This document shows, piece by piece, positions 49,735 to 61,366 of a DNA stretch of 64,000 nucleotides. Position numbers and translations under genes: made by a program. Every line of letters starts with the position of its first letter. Within the stretch, counting starts at the first letter, position 1. Origin of the DNA: Pseudomonas sp. MRSN 12121 (GTDB taxonomy: Bacteria > Pseudomonadota > Gammaproteobacteria > Pseudomonadales > Pseudomonadaceae); assembly GCF_000931465.1 (NCBI RefSeq), contig NZ_CP010892.1, forward strand, positions 1,860,001-1,924,000, given 5' to 3'. The notes under the pieces are model-generated. The model searched no databases and was not told the origin of the DNA. It saw only the letters and a list, made by a program, of their open reading frames with translations.

Positions 49735-51858
49735 TTAGAACGCCAGCTCCGCGCTGAAGTAGAGGACGTGTCGCGAGTCGTAATGGTTGTCGACGAAGGT
49801 GGTGGGCTCGTTGTCGAGGCGTTGCTGGAGCACGCCGGCCAGCTCCAGGCTGCCCTTGCCCAGCGGGATGCGCTTGGCGATGCGGGTATCGACGCGCTCG
49901 AAGCGGTAACCGTTGAGCGCGTTGTCCCCGTAATAGAAGAGGGCGCTGGACCAGCCCCGGCCCCAGTCGCGCAGCCAGCCCGCCGAGCCGCTGTGGCGCG
50001 CGGTCAGTTGCTGGTCCAGTGGATTGCTGGCCTCGGCATCGACATAGGCATAGGTCAGGCGCAGCCGGTCCGCCGGGCTCAGGCGCCAGTCCAGCTGGGT
50101 TTCCGTGCCGGTGAAACGGGAGGTGTTGCTGTTGCTGGCGATGTACTGGTTGTTGCGCAGCGGCTCGCTGATCATCCCGGTGATTTCGTCGTGGAACAGC
50201 TTCACATCGAGGCTCAGCCCGATATCGACGAAAAAGCCGTTATAGCCCAGCTCCCGCGAACGCATGTGTTCCTGCTCGAGATCGCCCGGGCCGCGGGTCT
50301 TGACGAAGTACTGGGCGCTGGGCTGGCCGAAGGCGGTCGGGTTCAGCTTGGTCACCCGGTAGCTCCAGTTGACGTTGTTCTCGAACATGTCCGGCGAGCG
50401 GATCGCCTCCGAGTACACCGCCCGCAGGCCATGGCGCGGGTTGATCAGGTAGTTGACCGCCATCCGCGGGGTCAGCGAGCTGCCGCTTTGTTGCGAATCC
50501 TCGAACATGGCGCCGCCCTGTAGCAGCCAGTGTTCGCTGGCCCGCCATTCCAGCTGGCCGAAGGCCCGCCAGGTGCTGTAGTCGAGGGTGCCGTTGAAGT
50601 AGGTTTCTGAGTCGGCGCGGTCGTAGCGATAGTTCAGGCCGCTGACCAGCCGTACGCTGTCGGACAGGCTCAGGGTGTCCTGCAATTCGAGGTCGTAGCG
50701 CGATTCGCGGGCGCTCTGGTCGATGTCGCCGCAGACGGTGCGCTTGGCGCCGTCCTTCCATTGCCCCAGCACCTGGTTGGCCAGGGCCTGTTCGGCCGCG
50801 GTGCCTGGCGGGGCGCCGGCACCGGTGAAGTTTTCCATGTGCCGGGCCAGCCGTTCGGCGTAGTTCGGGTTGAGCTGCCAGAGCCGGGTCAGTTCCGGGC
50901 TGAACGACACTTCGGCGTCGCAGGCGCGCCAGTTCTGCTGGCGATCCCAGTGCTGGGCCGAGCCCTGTATATAAAGGCTGTGTTCCGGGTTGATGTCGAG
51001 GTTCCAGCGCAGCGACCCGGCATAGTCCTTGGCGATCACGTCGGAGTTGTAGCCGGCCGAGGTGATCCCGGAGAACACCGGGCGGTAGGTGTAGGGGCGC
51101 TGGTTGCTGCCTTCCTTGGCGCTGAGCTGCCAGTCGATGCTCTGGCGCTCGTCGAGCATCTGGCTGACCGACAGGCTGAAGCGGTTCAAGCGCCGGCTGT
51201 CGCGGTAGTCGGCGCCGTTGCGGTCGCTGTCGAAGCCGTCGTCTTCCTGCCCGGACAGCGACAGGCGCAGGTCGCCGGTTCCCCAGCCGGTGCCCTGGCT
51301 GGCGTACCAGTCGCGGATGCCACGCTGGCCGCGGGTGACCTTGATGCGCGTGCCATGGCTGTTGGCGGGCGAGCGGGTGATGATGTTGACCACCGCCATC
51401 AGCGCATTGGCGCCATAACTGACGGTATTGGGGCCGCGGAACACCTCGATGCGCTCGATATCTTCCATGGCCACCGGGATGTCGCTCCAGTCCACGGTGG
51501 CCAGGCCCGCGCGGTACACCGAGCGCCCGTCGATCAGCACCTGCATGCGCCGGGCTACGCTGGCGTTGGTGCCGTGATAGTTCACCGTCGGCTGGTTGCC
51601 GCTGATATTGCCGACCATCATTCCCGGCACCAGGCGCAGCAACTCGCTGATGTCTCGGGCGCCGCTGGCGCCGATCAGTTCGCTGTCGAGCACGGTCATG
51701 CTCCCGGGCACGGCCGCGGGGGATTGTTTCAGGCGCGTGGCGGTGAGGACTTCCGGCAGCGGCTGGCTGTCCAGGAACAGGTCGTCGGCCAGCGCCGGGG
51801 TGCTGCAAACCAGTGCCAGCAACAGCGATGAGCGGGAGAGGGGAGGGCCAGGATGCAC
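49735..51858 (-). CDS. TonB-dependent outer-membrane receptor
   Basis: A 707-residue receptor with a signal peptide ending PALA, a possible TonB box near LPEVLTATR, a plug domain (about 45-160: GARDISELLRLVPGMMVGN, RIEVFRGPNTVSYG, NVVNIITR-like segment) and a 22-strand barrel ending in the terminal Phe of FSAELAF. It is first in an operon with a periplasmic binding protein and a hybrid kinase. Ligand unknown. Confidence 0.9.
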   Translation of the reverse strand: MHPGPPLSRSSLLLALVCSTPALADDLFLDSQPLPEVLTATRLKQSPAAVPGSMTVLDSELIGASGARDISELLRLVPGMMVGNISGNQPTVNYHGTNASVARRMQVLIDGRSVYRAGLATVDWSDIPVAMEDIERIEVFRGPNTVSYGANALMAVVNIITRSPANSHGTRIKVTRGQRGIRDWYASQGTGWGTGDLRLSLSGQEDDGFDSDRNGADYRDSRRLNRFSLSVSQMLDERQSIDWQLSAKEGSNQRPYTYRPVFSGITSAGYNSDVIAKDYAGSLRWNLDINPEHSLYIQGSAQHWDRQQNWRACDAEVSFSPELTRLWQLNPNYAERLARHMENFTGAGAPPGTAAEQALANQVLGQWKDGAKRTVCGDIDQSARESRYDLELQDTLSLSDSVRLVSGLNYRYDRADSETYFNGTLDYSTWRAFGQLEWRASEHWLLQGGAMFEDSQQSGSSLTPRMAVNYLINPRHGLRAVYSEAIRSPDMFENNVNWSYRVTKLNPTAFGQPSAQYFVKTRGPGDLEQEHMRSRELGYNGFFVDIGLSLDVKLFHDEITGMISEPLRNNQYIASNSNTSRFTGTETQLDWRLSPADRLRLTYAYVDAEASNPLDQQLTARHSGSAGWLRDWGRGWSSALFYYGDNALNGYRFERVDTRIAKRIPLGKGSLELAGVLQQRLDNEPTTFVDNHYDSRHVLYFSAELAF

Positions 51859-52052
51859 GGCACAGCCTTGATAACGAATAATTGCCGCGCATGTTAACCG
51901 AGATGATCGGGTTTTCCAGTCGATAACCCCGACAATCCACGTTCTAATCGGCTTTTTCCCGGCATTTGTACCTAATTGTTCAGAGGGCTGGCCGCCGCAG
52001 GGCCGCCCCGTATAATGCCGCCATCGCCACTGTATGGATTGACGGATTGCAT

Positions 52053-53078
52053 ATGACTGAACAGCGCCCTATCGCGGTCCTGGGAGGCGGAAGTTTTGGC
52101 ACCGCCGTGGCCAATCTGCTGGCCGAGAACGGCCATCGGGTGCGGCAATGGATGCGCGACCCGCAGCAGGCGGAGGCCATTCGCACGCATCGCGAGAATC
52201 CACGCTACCTCAAAGGCATCAAGGTGCATCCGGCGGTGGAGCCGGTGACCGACCTGCTGGCCACCCTGAACGACAGTGACCTGTGTTTCGTCGCCTTGCC
52301 TTCCAGCGCCCTGCGCGCGGTGCTGGCGCCCCATGCGCAACTGCTCGCCGGCAAGCTGCTGGTCAGCCTGACCAAGGGCATCGAGGCGCAGACCTTCAAG
52401 CTGATGAGCGAGATCCTCGAAGACATCGCCCCGCAAGCGCGGATCGGCGTGCTGTCGGGGCCGAACCTGGCCCGCGAGGTGGCCGAGCACGCCCTGACCG
52501 CCACCGTGATCGCCAGCGAAGACGAAGAACTTTGCCAGCGGGTCCAGGCCGCGTTGCATGGCCGTACCTTCCGCGTCTATGCCAGCGCCGACCGCTTTGG
52601 CGTCGAGCTGGGCGGCGCCCTGAAAAACGTCTACGCGATCATCGCCGGCATGGCGGTGGCGCTGGGCATGGGGGAAAACACCAAGAGCATGCTGATTACC
52701 CGCGCCCTGGCGGAAATGACCCGGTTCGCCGTCAGCCAGGGCGCCAACCCCATGACCTTCCTCGGCCTGGCGGGGGTCGGCGACCTGATCGTCACCTGCT
52801 CGTCGCCCAAGAGCCGCAACTATCAGGTCGGTTTCGCCCTCGGCGAAGGCCTGAGCCTGACCGAGGCGGTGGATCGTCTCGGCGAGGTGGCCGAAGGTGT
52901 GAACACCCTCAAGGTGCTCAAGGTCAAGGCGCAGGAAGTAGGCGTCTATATGCCGCTGGTAGCCGGATTGCATGCCATCCTGTTCGAGGGGCGCACGCTG
53001 AACCAGGTCATCGAGCTGCTGATGCGCGGCGAACCGAAGACCGACGTCGACTTTATCTCCACCAGTGGTTTCAACTGA
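52053..53078 (+). CDS. gpsA: Glycerol-3-phosphate dehydrogenase [NAD(P)+]
   Basis: A 341-residue enzyme making sn-glycerol-3-phosphate for phospholipids. It has the N-terminal [18 protein letters not shown] nucleotide motif, [17 protein letters not shown], the catalytic Lys in [15 protein letters not shown] and [12 protein letters not shown]. The start at 52053 has only a weak ribosome site. It leads an operon with a DUF4389 gene and sixA. Confidence 0.96.
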   Translation: MTEQRPIAVLGGGSFGTAVANLLAENGHRVRQWMRDPQQAEAIRTHRENPRYLKGIKVHPAVEPVTDLLATLNDSDLCFVALPSSALRAVLAPHAQLLAGKLLVSLTKGIEAQTFKLMSEILEDIAPQARIGVLSGPNLAREVAEHALTATVIASEDEELCQRVQAALHGRTFRVYASADRFGVELGGALKNVYAIIAGMAVALGMGENTKSMLITRALAEMTRFAVSQGANPMTFLGLAGVGDLIVTCSSPKSRNYQVGFALGEGLSLTEAVDRLGEVAEGVNTLKVLKVKAQEVGVYMPLVAGLHAILFEGRTLNQVIELLMRGEPKTDVDFISTSGFN

Positions 53079-53096
53079 GCAGGGCAGGAGCGAGAC

Positions 53097-53444
53097 ATGA
53101 ACGATACGAATTCCGAGGCCCGGTACGAATCCATCCTGTTGCGCGTGTTATGGATGCTGGTATTCGTGCTGGTCTGGCAAGTGGCGCAATTCATCCTCGG
53201 CGCGCTGGTGCTGGTGCAACTGATCTACCGGCTGATCTACGGCTCGCCGAGTGCCAGCCTGATGAACTTCGGCGACAGCCTGAGCCAGTTCCTGGCGCAG
53301 ATCGGCCGTTTCGGCAGTTTCCATACCGACCAGAAACCCTGGCCGTTCGCCGACTGGCCAGCACCGCGGGCGCCTGAGGGCGAAGCGCCGCACGTGGTGC
53401 CGCCGGCTCCACACCCGGCGCGCGACGAGGAGCCCAAGCTGTGA
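53097..53444 (+). CDS. DUF4389 membrane protein
   Basis: A 115-residue protein with one long hydrophobic stretch (about 16-48) and a Pro-rich cytoplasmic-looking tail, fitting the DUF4389 family (function unknown). GGAG precedes the ATG. Its stop overlaps the GTG of sixA. Confidence 0.85.
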   Translation: MNDTNSEARYESILLRVLWMLVFVLVWQVAQFILGALVLVQLIYRLIYGSPSASLMNFGDSLSQFLAQIGRFGSFHTDQKPWPFADWPAPRAPEGEAPHVVPPAPHPARDEEPKL

Positions 53445-53890
53445 AGCTCTGGGTGCTGCGCCACGGAGAAGCCGAACCCCATGCGCGCAGCGATGCCGAG
53501 CGCAACCTGACCGCCCATGGCCGCGAGGAAGCCCTGCGCAGCGCGGCGCACCTGATCGGCCAGCCGCTCAGCGCGATCATCGCCAGCCCTTATGCGCGGG
53601 CCCAGCAGACTGCGGGGCTGGTACGCCAGGCCCTGGGCTTCGAAGGGGAGATCCGCACCGTGCCCTGGCTGACGCCCGACAGCAATCCACTGTCGGTGGT
53701 CGCCCAGCTCGACTCGGCGGACAACGTGCTGCTGGTCAGCCATCAACCGCTGGTGGGCAACCTGATCGGCCTCTTGCAGCACGGCCATCTGCGCCATCCC
53801 CAGCCGATGCATACTGCGGGCCTGGCGGAGCTCCAGGGCGACTGGCCGTTGGCCGGCCTGATGACCCTCAACGGCATCAGGAACCCCTGA
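53441..53890 (+). CDS. sixA: Phosphohistidine phosphatase SixA
   Basis: A 149-residue histidine phosphatase with the phospho-acceptor His in LRHGEAEPH and the second His in LVSHQPLVGNL. SixA removes phosphate from His of Hpt or PTS proteins. The GTG start overlaps the DUF4389 stop (GTGA) and has GAGGAG about 8 bp upstream. Confidence 0.92.
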   Translation: MKLWVLRHGEAEPHARSDAERNLTAHGREEALRSAAHLIGQPLSAIIASPYARAQQTAGLVRQALGFEGEIRTVPWLTPDSNPLSVVAQLDSADNVLLVSHQPLVGNLIGLLQHGHLRHPQPMHTAGLAELQGDWPLAGLMTLNGIRNP

Positions 53891-53896
53891 GCCCGC

Positions 53897-54470
53897 GTTG
53901 TCTGGCTTGGCGTCCGCTGCGCGGCCGATCGCAGCCTCGCTCACGCTTGGCAGCGGCTACGGGAATCGTGGCGCCCCTCGATTTATCGCCCACCCCAAAC
54001 CTGTAGCCGCTGCCGAGCCCCGGCGAGGCTGCGATCGTCTGCGCAGCAGACGCAGGGGCGATATCTCCAATTAATCTGATGCCCCGCGTCGCCTGGCTTG
54101 GCGTCCGCTGCGCGGCCGATCGCAGCCTCGCTCACGCTCGGCAGCGGCTACGGGAATCGCGGCACACCCCCCGATTTATCGCCCCCCTCAACCTGTAGCC
54201 GCTGCCGAGCCCCGGCGAGGCTGCGATCGTCTGCGCAGCAGACGCAGGGGCGATATCTCCAATTAATCTGATGCCCCGCGTTGTCTGGCTTGGCGTCCGC
54301 TCTGCGCGGCCGATCGCAGCCTCGCTCACGCTCGGCAGCGGCTACGGGAATCGCGGCACACCCCCGATTTATCGTCCCCCCCTCAACCTGTAGCCGCTGC
54401 CGAGCCCCGGCGAGGCTGCGATCGCCTGCAACGCAGGCGCAAATCCGGGCCATGCACTCCAACTGACGCA
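53897..54470. repeat. Array of three ~191-bp REP-type repeats (left)
   Basis: Three copies start at 53897, 54088 and 54280. Each is an inverted pair of one element: GATCGCAGCCTCGC followed by GGCAGCGGCTAC on one side, and GTAGCCGCTGCCGAGC then GCGAGGCTGCGATCG on the other. Between them lies a CGATTTATCG-like middle. Short hairpins sit outside each core (CCGC-TGC-GCGG on the left, CGTCTGC-GCA-GCAGACG on the right). In the third copy the right hairpin is CGCCTGC-AAC-GCAGGCG, the type seen in the right array. No coding capacity. Confidence 0.9.
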
Positions 54471-54534
54471 CCGCGGCCTCAGGCTTATAGCCAATGCCGA
54501 TCAAGAACGGTGCCGCTGCCGTGCTGCGATCGAC

Positions 54535-54632
54535 TGTAGGAGCGCAGCTTGCTCGCGATGAACGATGACGCGGTATCCCAGGCGTTCCATAGCGTGGCTA
54601 TCGCGGGCAGGTCGGACCGCCCGCTCCTGCAG
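54535..54632. repeat. REP pair (GTAGGAGCG family)
   Basis: GTAGGAGCGCAGCTTGCTCG followed about 45 bp later by an inverted partner ending CGCCCGCTCCTGCAG. It is the same REP family as at 11576. The remaining 118 bp to the next gene hold its promoter. Confidence 0.7.
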
Positions 54633-54729
54633 CGTCGTCTCTCGCTACATTTCTTAACTTGCGGCCCTCCTTTGTGCGTGGAATAGTCGCCCGAGCAAGT
54701 GCTTGGTTGGCTAGTTTCACGATCAGAAT

Positions 54730-54737
54730 AAAAACAA
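54730..54737 (+). promoter_or_regulatory. Crc/Hfq motif touching the acyl-CoA ligase ribosome site
   Basis: AAAAACAA, an exact AANAANAA match, runs directly into AGGAG of the ligase gene, where Crc-Hfq binding would block translation. Confidence 0.45.
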
Positions 54738-54750
54738 AGGAGCGCGTCGC

Positions 54751-56418
<1,668 letters not shown>

Positions 56419-56450
56419 GCGCGGATAACCACCATAAAAAGGAAGCCGTG

Positions 56451-56894
56451 ATGAGCCTGTGGCGTACCACCCCGAATATCGAGCAGTTGAACGCGATCCA
56501 GAAAAACACCATCGGCGAGGTGCTGGATATCCGTTTCGAGTCTTTCGACGACGAGTCGCTGACCGCCAGCATGGTGGTCGACCACCGCACCCATCAGCCC
56601 TATGGCTTGCTGCATGGCGGTGCCTCGGTGGTGCTGGCGGAGTCGGTTGGCTCCATGGCCAGTTACCTGTGCATCGATGCCAGCAAATTCTATTGCGTGG
56701 GCCTGGAAATCAACGCCAACCACCTGCGCGGCCTGCGCTCCGGGCGGGTGACGGCGGTGGCCAGGGCGATTCATATCGGCCGCACCACCCATGTCTGGGA
56801 CATCCGCCTGACCAGCGACGAAGGCAAGGCCAGCTGCATATCGCGCCTGACCATGGCCGTGGTGCCGCTGGGGCAGACGCCGCCGAACGGCTGA
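56451..56894 (+). CDS. Hotdog-fold acyl-CoA thioesterase (PA1618/YdiI-like)
   Basis: A 147-residue thioesterase with the catalytic-region motif GLLHGGASVVLAESVGSMAS. The Glu of LAES is at the place of the catalytic Glu in PA1618/YdiI, and GLEINANHLRG follows. AGGAAG is 6 bp before the ATG. Pairing with an acyl-CoA ligase suggests a CoA-releasing or editing step. Confidence 0.9.
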   Translation: MSLWRTTPNIEQLNAIQKNTIGEVLDIRFESFDDESLTASMVVDHRTHQPYGLLHGGASVVLAESVGSMASYLCIDASKFYCVGLEINANHLRGLRSGRVTAVARAIHIGRTTHVWDIRLTSDEGKASCISRLTMAVVPLGQTPPNG

Positions 56895-57007
56895 GGGGCT
56901 CCATAGGCAGAGGCTGAGTGTCATCATTTTTGACCGTTAGTGTCATTGCCGCCGGGTAGCGGCTTGCGGACAATCAGCCATCGTTTTTTGTCGATGAGTT
57001 TGCCGGT

Positions 57008-57814
57008 ATGTCGCAACAGGTGTTTTTCGCTCACGCCAACGGGTTCCCCTCGGGGACCTACGGCAAGTTGTTCGCCGCCCTGGCGCCCGAATACGAGGTG
57101 GCGCATTTGCAGCAGCATGCCCACGATCCACGGTTTCCGGCGGACGATAACTGGCTGAACCTGGTGGACGAACTGATCCACCATCTGCAGCAGCAAGCCG
57201 AGCCGGTGTGGGGCGTCGGCCATTCCTTCGGCGGGGTGCTGCACCTGCATGCGGCGCTGCGTTGCCCCGAGTTGTATCGCGGCGTGGTGATGCTCGATTC
57301 GCCCGTGCTGACCCGCGCCGATCAATGGGTGATCCGCGCCGCCAAGCGTTTCGGCTTTATCGATCGCCTGACCCCGGCCGGCCGGACCCTGGGCCGCCGC
57401 GAGGAATTCAGCGACCTGGAGGCGGCGCGCCGGTATTTTGCCGGCAAGACCCTGTTCCGCGGTTTCGACCCCGAGTGTTTCGACGCGTACCTGCAACATG
57501 GCCTGCATCAGGTCGACGGCCGGCTGCGCCTGCGTTTCGACCCGGCCACCGAGATCAGCATCTATCGCGGCGTGCCCCACACCAGCCCGGGGCGCCCCCG
57601 GCAGTTGAAGGTGCCGCTGGCGGTGGTGCGCGGACGCCAGAGCCGGGTGGTGATGAAACACCACGCCAGCAGCGTCGGGCGCCTGCCCCATGGCGAGTCC
57701 CTGAGCATGCCGGGCGGACACATGTTCCCGCTGGAGCGCCCGCAGGACACCGCGGCCCTGTTGAAAAAGCTCTTCAGCCGCTGGGATGCCCGGCATGCAC
57801 GGAGCTGCGCGTGA
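57008..57814 (+). CDS. Alpha/beta hydrolase
   Basis: A 268-residue alpha/beta hydrolase with the nucleophile elbow GVGHSFGGVLHLH (Ser near 71) and a late His in MPGGHMFPLE. It starts FFAHANGFPSGTYG, the oxyanion-loop style of the family. The downstream hydrolase starts inside its stop (GTGA), so the two hydrolases are co-translated. Substrate unknown. Confidence 0.87.
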   Translation: MSQQVFFAHANGFPSGTYGKLFAALAPEYEVAHLQQHAHDPRFPADDNWLNLVDELIHHLQQQAEPVWGVGHSFGGVLHLHAALRCPELYRGVVMLDSPVLTRADQWVIRAAKRFGFIDRLTPAGRTLGRREEFSDLEAARRYFAGKTLFRGFDPECFDAYLQHGLHQVDGRLRLRFDPATEISIYRGVPHTSPGRPRQLKVPLAVVRGRQSRVVMKHHASSVGRLPHGESLSMPGGHMFPLERPQDTAALLKKLFSRWDARHARSCA

Positions 57815-58665
57815 GTCCCGCGGTCGAGGAAGTCCGCCTGAGCCTGCCGCATATCGAACTGGCGGCGCATCTGTTCGGCCCGGAGGATGGCCTGCCGGTG
57901 ATCGCCCTGCACGGCTGGCTGGATAACGCCAACAGTTTTGCGCGGCTGGCGCCCCGGCTACCGGGCTTGCGTATCGTTGCCCTGGACATGGCCGGGCATG
58001 GTCATTCCGGGCATCGGCCGTTGGGGGCCGGCTATGCGCTCTGGGATTACGCGCACGATGTGTTGCAGGTCGCCGAGCAACTGGGCTGGAAACGTTTTGC
58101 CCTGCTCGGGCACTCCCTGGGCGCGATCGTGTCGCTGGTGCTGGCCGGCTCGTTGCCCGAGCGGGTGAGCCATCTGGCGTTGATCGACGGGGTGATTCCT
58201 CCGACCGCCAGCGGGGAAAACGCCGCCGAACGCATGGGCATGGCCCTGCAGGCCCAACTGGACTTGCGAGACAAGCGCAAGCCGGTCTATGCCACCCTGG
58301 ACCGGGCCATCGAAGCGCGGATGAAGGGCCTGGTCGCGGTCAGCCGGGAAGCCGCCGAACTGCTCGCCCAGCGCGGCCTGATGCCGGTCCCCGGGGGCTA
58401 TACCTGGCGCAGCGACAGCCGCCTGACCCTGGCGTCGCCCTTGCGCCTGACCGAGGACCAGGCCATGGCCTTCGTCCAGCGCGTGGCCTGCCCGGCCCAC
58501 CTGGTGGTGGCAGCCGACGGCATGCTGGCCAAGCACCCGGAATTGCTGGAGCGGCTACCCTTCGGTCGGGAACAGCTGCCCGGTGGCCACCACCTGCACC
58601 TGAACGACGAGACCGGTGCCACGCTTGTTGCAGACTGTTTCAATAGGTTTTTCGCCGTTTCTTGA
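57811..58665 (+). CDS. Alpha/beta hydrolase, second of a coupled pair
   Basis: A 284-residue hydrolase with [10 protein letters not shown] (oxyanion loop), [15 protein letters not shown] (nucleophile Ser) and [10 protein letters not shown] (His). The GTG at 57811 overlaps the upstream stop and has GGAG 7 bp upstream. The same frame stays open well into the previous gene, which is not coding. Substrate unknown. Confidence 0.87.
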   Translation: MSPAVEEVRLSLPHIELAAHLFGPEDGLPVIALHGWLDNANSFARLAPRLPGLRIVALDMAGHGHSGHRPLGAGYALWDYAHDVLQVAEQLGWKRFALLGHSLGAIVSLVLAGSLPERVSHLALIDGVIPPTASGENAAERMGMALQAQLDLRDKRKPVYATLDRAIEARMKGLVAVSREAAELLAQRGLMPVPGGYTWRSDSRLTLASPLRLTEDQAMAFVQRVACPAHLVVAADGMLAKHPELLERLPFGREQLPGGHHLHLNDETGATLVADCFNRFFAVS

Positions 58666-58715
58666 CTTGCCGCGGGCAACTGTCGAGGCTGGGCGGGTTG
58701 AAATGGGAGACAACC

Positions 58716-59375
58716 ATGATAGATCTCTACACCGCTGCGACCCCGAATGGCCACAAGGTCTCTATCGTGCTCGAGGAGCTCGGCCTGCCTTATACGGTGC
58801 ATGCCCTGAGCTTCGACAAGAAGGAACAAAAGGCTCCAGGCTTTCTCAAGATCAATCCCAATGGCCGGATCCCGGCCATTGTCGACCGCGCCAATGGCGA
58901 TTTTGCCGTGTTCGAGTCTGGCGCGATTCTCATCTACCTGGCTGAACTCAGCGGGCAGCTGTTGCCCGGCGACCCCAAGGGCCGTTCGTTGGCGATCCAG
59001 TGGCTGATGTTCCAGATGGGCGGCATCGGCCCGATGCAGGGCCAGGCCAACGTGTTCTTCCGCTATTTCCCGGAAAAACTGCAGGGCGCCATCGATCGTT
59101 ACCAACATGAAACCCGGCGCCTGTACGAGGTGCTCGACACGCGCTTGCAGCAGGTCGAATTCCTCGCCGGCGACTACAGCATTGCCGATATCGCCACCTT
59201 CCCGTGGGTGCGCGGCCATGAATGGTCCGGGGTCCCGGTCGATGGGCTGACGGCCCTGCAACGCTGGATGGCGACCCTCGAGGCGCGTCCGGCGGTGCAG
59301 CGCGGGCTGCTGGTTCCGCAGCGCACGGATGACGCCAGCGTCATCAAGGGCGCCCAGGCCATGCTGATCCGATGA
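58716..59375 (+). CDS. Glutathione S-transferase
   Basis: A 219-residue GST of the bacterial Nu/YfcG-like group: thioredoxin-fold N-terminus ([17 protein letters not shown], with [11 protein letters not shown] and [11 protein letters not shown] for glutathione binding) and a helical C-terminus ([12 protein letters not shown]). These often act as disulfide-bond reductases on glutathione disulfide. GGGAGA is 6 bp before the ATG at 58716. Its stop overlaps a possible ATG of the next gene. Confidence 0.92.
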   Translation: MIDLYTAATPNGHKVSIVLEELGLPYTVHALSFDKKEQKAPGFLKINPNGRIPAIVDRANGDFAVFESGAILIYLAELSGQLLPGDPKGRSLAIQWLMFQMGGIGPMQGQANVFFRYFPEKLQGAIDRYQHETRRLYEVLDTRLQQVEFLAGDYSIADIATFPWVRGHEWSGVPVDGLTALQRWMATLEARPAVQRGLLVPQRTDDASVIKGAQAMLIR

Positions 59376-59383
59376 GAGCACCC

Positions 59384-60190
59384 ATGCGTCTATTCACTGT
59401 CCTGCTGTTGTCCTGCACCAGCCCCTTGCTGTTCGCCGCCGATTTGCCCGGCAGCCATGACCTGCCGATCGTGCCGCGCATGACCGACGCGCAGATCGTC
59501 GATTACCGCGCCCCCGCCGAGATGGAGCGGATCTACCCCATGGGCTCGATCCGCAAGATCAGCGGGCAGCTGCGTTTCGACGGCCAGGTCGGTGCGCGGG
59601 GCACCACCACTTCGGTGACCTACGAATTGCCGCCGGAACATTCCTCGACCGCGGCCTTTACCGCCGCCCGCGAAGCCTTGCAAGGGCAGGGCGCCGAACT
59701 GTTGTTCTGGTGCCAGGCACGGGATTGCGGGGAAAGCAGCCTGTGGGCCAACGAGGTGTTCGGCAATGCCAAGCTGTACGGTGCCGATGCCCAGCAGGCG
59801 TATCTGCTGCTGCGCCTGGCCGCGCCCAACGAGCAATCGCTGGTGGCCCTGTACAGCATCACCCGGGGCAATCGCCGGGCGTACCTGCATGTCGAGCAAT
59901 TCGACGCCAGTACGCCGCTGGGCGAGTTGTTGCCGACCTCGGCCACGCTGTTGCGCCAGCTCAAGGACACCGGCGAGCTGGACTTGCCCAGGCTCGCGGG
60001 CGATCCCCAGCCGACCTGGCTGATGTTGTTGTCGCGCGGGTTGAATCTGGATACCACGTTGCGGGTCAGTGTCTCCGGCGCGAACGCCGAAGCCTGGCGC
60101 CAGGCCCTGATCGGCCAGGGCGTACGGGCGGCGCGCATGGAAACCGGGGACGACAAGGCCCCGGGCCTGCGCCTGGAACTGTTGCGCTGA
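59384..60190 (+). CDS. DUF4892 periplasmic protein
   Basis: A 268-residue protein with a signal peptide (MRLFTVLLLSCTSPLLFAA) and a DUF4892 domain with two Cys (LLFWCQARDCGESSLWAN) that may pair. The ATG at 59372 (ATGA overlap with the GST stop) would add MRAP; 59384 gives the cleaner signal peptide. Function unknown. It is probably co-transcribed with the GST gene. Confidence 0.82.
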   Translation: MRLFTVLLLSCTSPLLFAADLPGSHDLPIVPRMTDAQIVDYRAPAEMERIYPMGSIRKISGQLRFDGQVGARGTTTSVTYELPPEHSSTAAFTAAREALQGQGAELLFWCQARDCGESSLWANEVFGNAKLYGADAQQAYLLLRLAAPNEQSLVALYSITRGNRRAYLHVEQFDASTPLGELLPTSATLLRQLKDTGELDLPRLAGDPQPTWLMLLSRGLNLDTTLRVSVSGANAEAWRQALIGQGVRAARMETGDDKAPGLRLELLR

Positions 60191-60282
60191 GTCGTTGCAT
60201 CGCACTGCTGTAGGGAACCGGCCTGGGTGAACGCGCTGCCGTTCGCCTACGCTGGTTGAGTTGACCTTTCTCGAGAATCCAT

Positions 60283-61335
60283 ATGCTCAATAATGATCGC
60301 CTGCTGGTGCAGATCCTGCTTCTGGTGCTGTTCGGTGCCAGTTTCTGGGTCATGGCGCCGTTCTGGTCCGCGTTGTTCTGGGGAGCGGTCCTGGCGTTCG
60401 CCAGCTGGCCGCTGATGCGCTTGCTGACCCGCTGGCTGCATGGCCGCGAGTCCCTGGCCGCGGCGGTGCTGACCCTGGGCTGGATGTTGCTGGTGGCGGC
60501 GCCGCTGGTGTGGCTCGGCCTCAACCTGGCCGACCATGTGCGCGACGCTACGGGTTTTATCAAGGATGTCCAGGTCGATGGCCTGCCCGAGGCGCCGGCC
60601 TGGCTGGCGACCGTGCCTGTTGTCGGCGGGCGGCTGGTCGGGTTGTGGAACAGCATCGACCAGCAGGGCGCGGCGCTGATGGTGGCGGTCAAGCCTTACC
60701 TGGGGCAGGTCGGCAATTGGCTGCTGGCGCGCAGCGCGCAGATTGGCGGCGGGATCCTCGAACTGACGCTGAGCATCGTCTTCGTGTTTTTCTTCTATCG
60801 CGACGGCCCGCGCCTGGCGACCTTCGTCCATCGGCTGCTGGAGCGGCTGATCGGCGACCGCGCCGGCTACTACATCGAACTGGTGGCCGGGACGGTGCAA
60901 CGGGTGGTCAACGGGGTGATCGGCACCGCGGCAGCGCAGGCGATCCTGGCCCTGGTCGGTTTCCTGATCGCCGGGGTGCCCGGCGCGCTGGTGCTGGGGA
61001 TCGTGACGTTCCTGCTCAGCCTGATTCCCATGGGCCCCCCGTTGGTGTGGGTGCCCGCCACCGCCTGGCTGGCCTGGAAAGGCGAGTACGGGATGGCGGT
61101 GTTCCTCGGCATCTGGGGCACCTTCATCATCAGCGGCGTCGACAACGTGCTCAAACCCTACCTGATCAGCCGCGGCGGCAACCTGCCGCTGGTGATCGTC
61201 CTGCTCGGCGTCTTCGGTGGCCTGATCGCGTTCGGCTTTATCGGCCTGTTCATCGGCCCGACCCTGCTGGCCGTGGCCTACAGCCTGTTGACCGACTGGA
61301 GCGCCAGCCAGGCGCGGGTGGAAGACAAGCGCTGA
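60283..61335 (+). CDS. AI-2E family transporter (YdiK/PerM-like)
   Basis: A 350-residue membrane protein of the AI-2E transporter superfamily with about seven or eight helices. The family segment VFVFFFYRDGPRLA is near residue 167-180 and the C-terminal block SLIPMGPPLVWVPA is followed by GVDNVLKPYLIS. The substrate of most members is not known; the AI-2 name should not be taken literally. Confidence 0.9.
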   Translation: MLNNDRLLVQILLLVLFGASFWVMAPFWSALFWGAVLAFASWPLMRLLTRWLHGRESLAAAVLTLGWMLLVAAPLVWLGLNLADHVRDATGFIKDVQVDGLPEAPAWLATVPVVGGRLVGLWNSIDQQGAALMVAVKPYLGQVGNWLLARSAQIGGGILELTLSIVFVFFFYRDGPRLATFVHRLLERLIGDRAGYYIELVAGTVQRVVNGVIGTAAAQAILALVGFLIAGVPGALVLGIVTFLLSLIPMGPPLVWVPATAWLAWKGEYGMAVFLGIWGTFIISGVDNVLKPYLISRGGNLPLVIVLLGVFGGLIAFGFIGLFIGPTLLAVAYSLLTDWSASQARVEDKR

Positions 61336-61366
61336 CCCGAGCGGCGATGCGTTCTAAAAATCGAAG

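Noticed and set aside
53897..54470. Repeat array as a CRISPR
   Set aside because: Units are about 191 bp, palindromic and nearly identical throughout, with no unique spacers and no cas genes.
57208..57810. Upstream extension of the second alpha/beta hydrolase
   Set aside because: The frame is open but runs through the first hydrolase in another frame. The GTG at 57811 with GGAG and stop overlap is the proper start.
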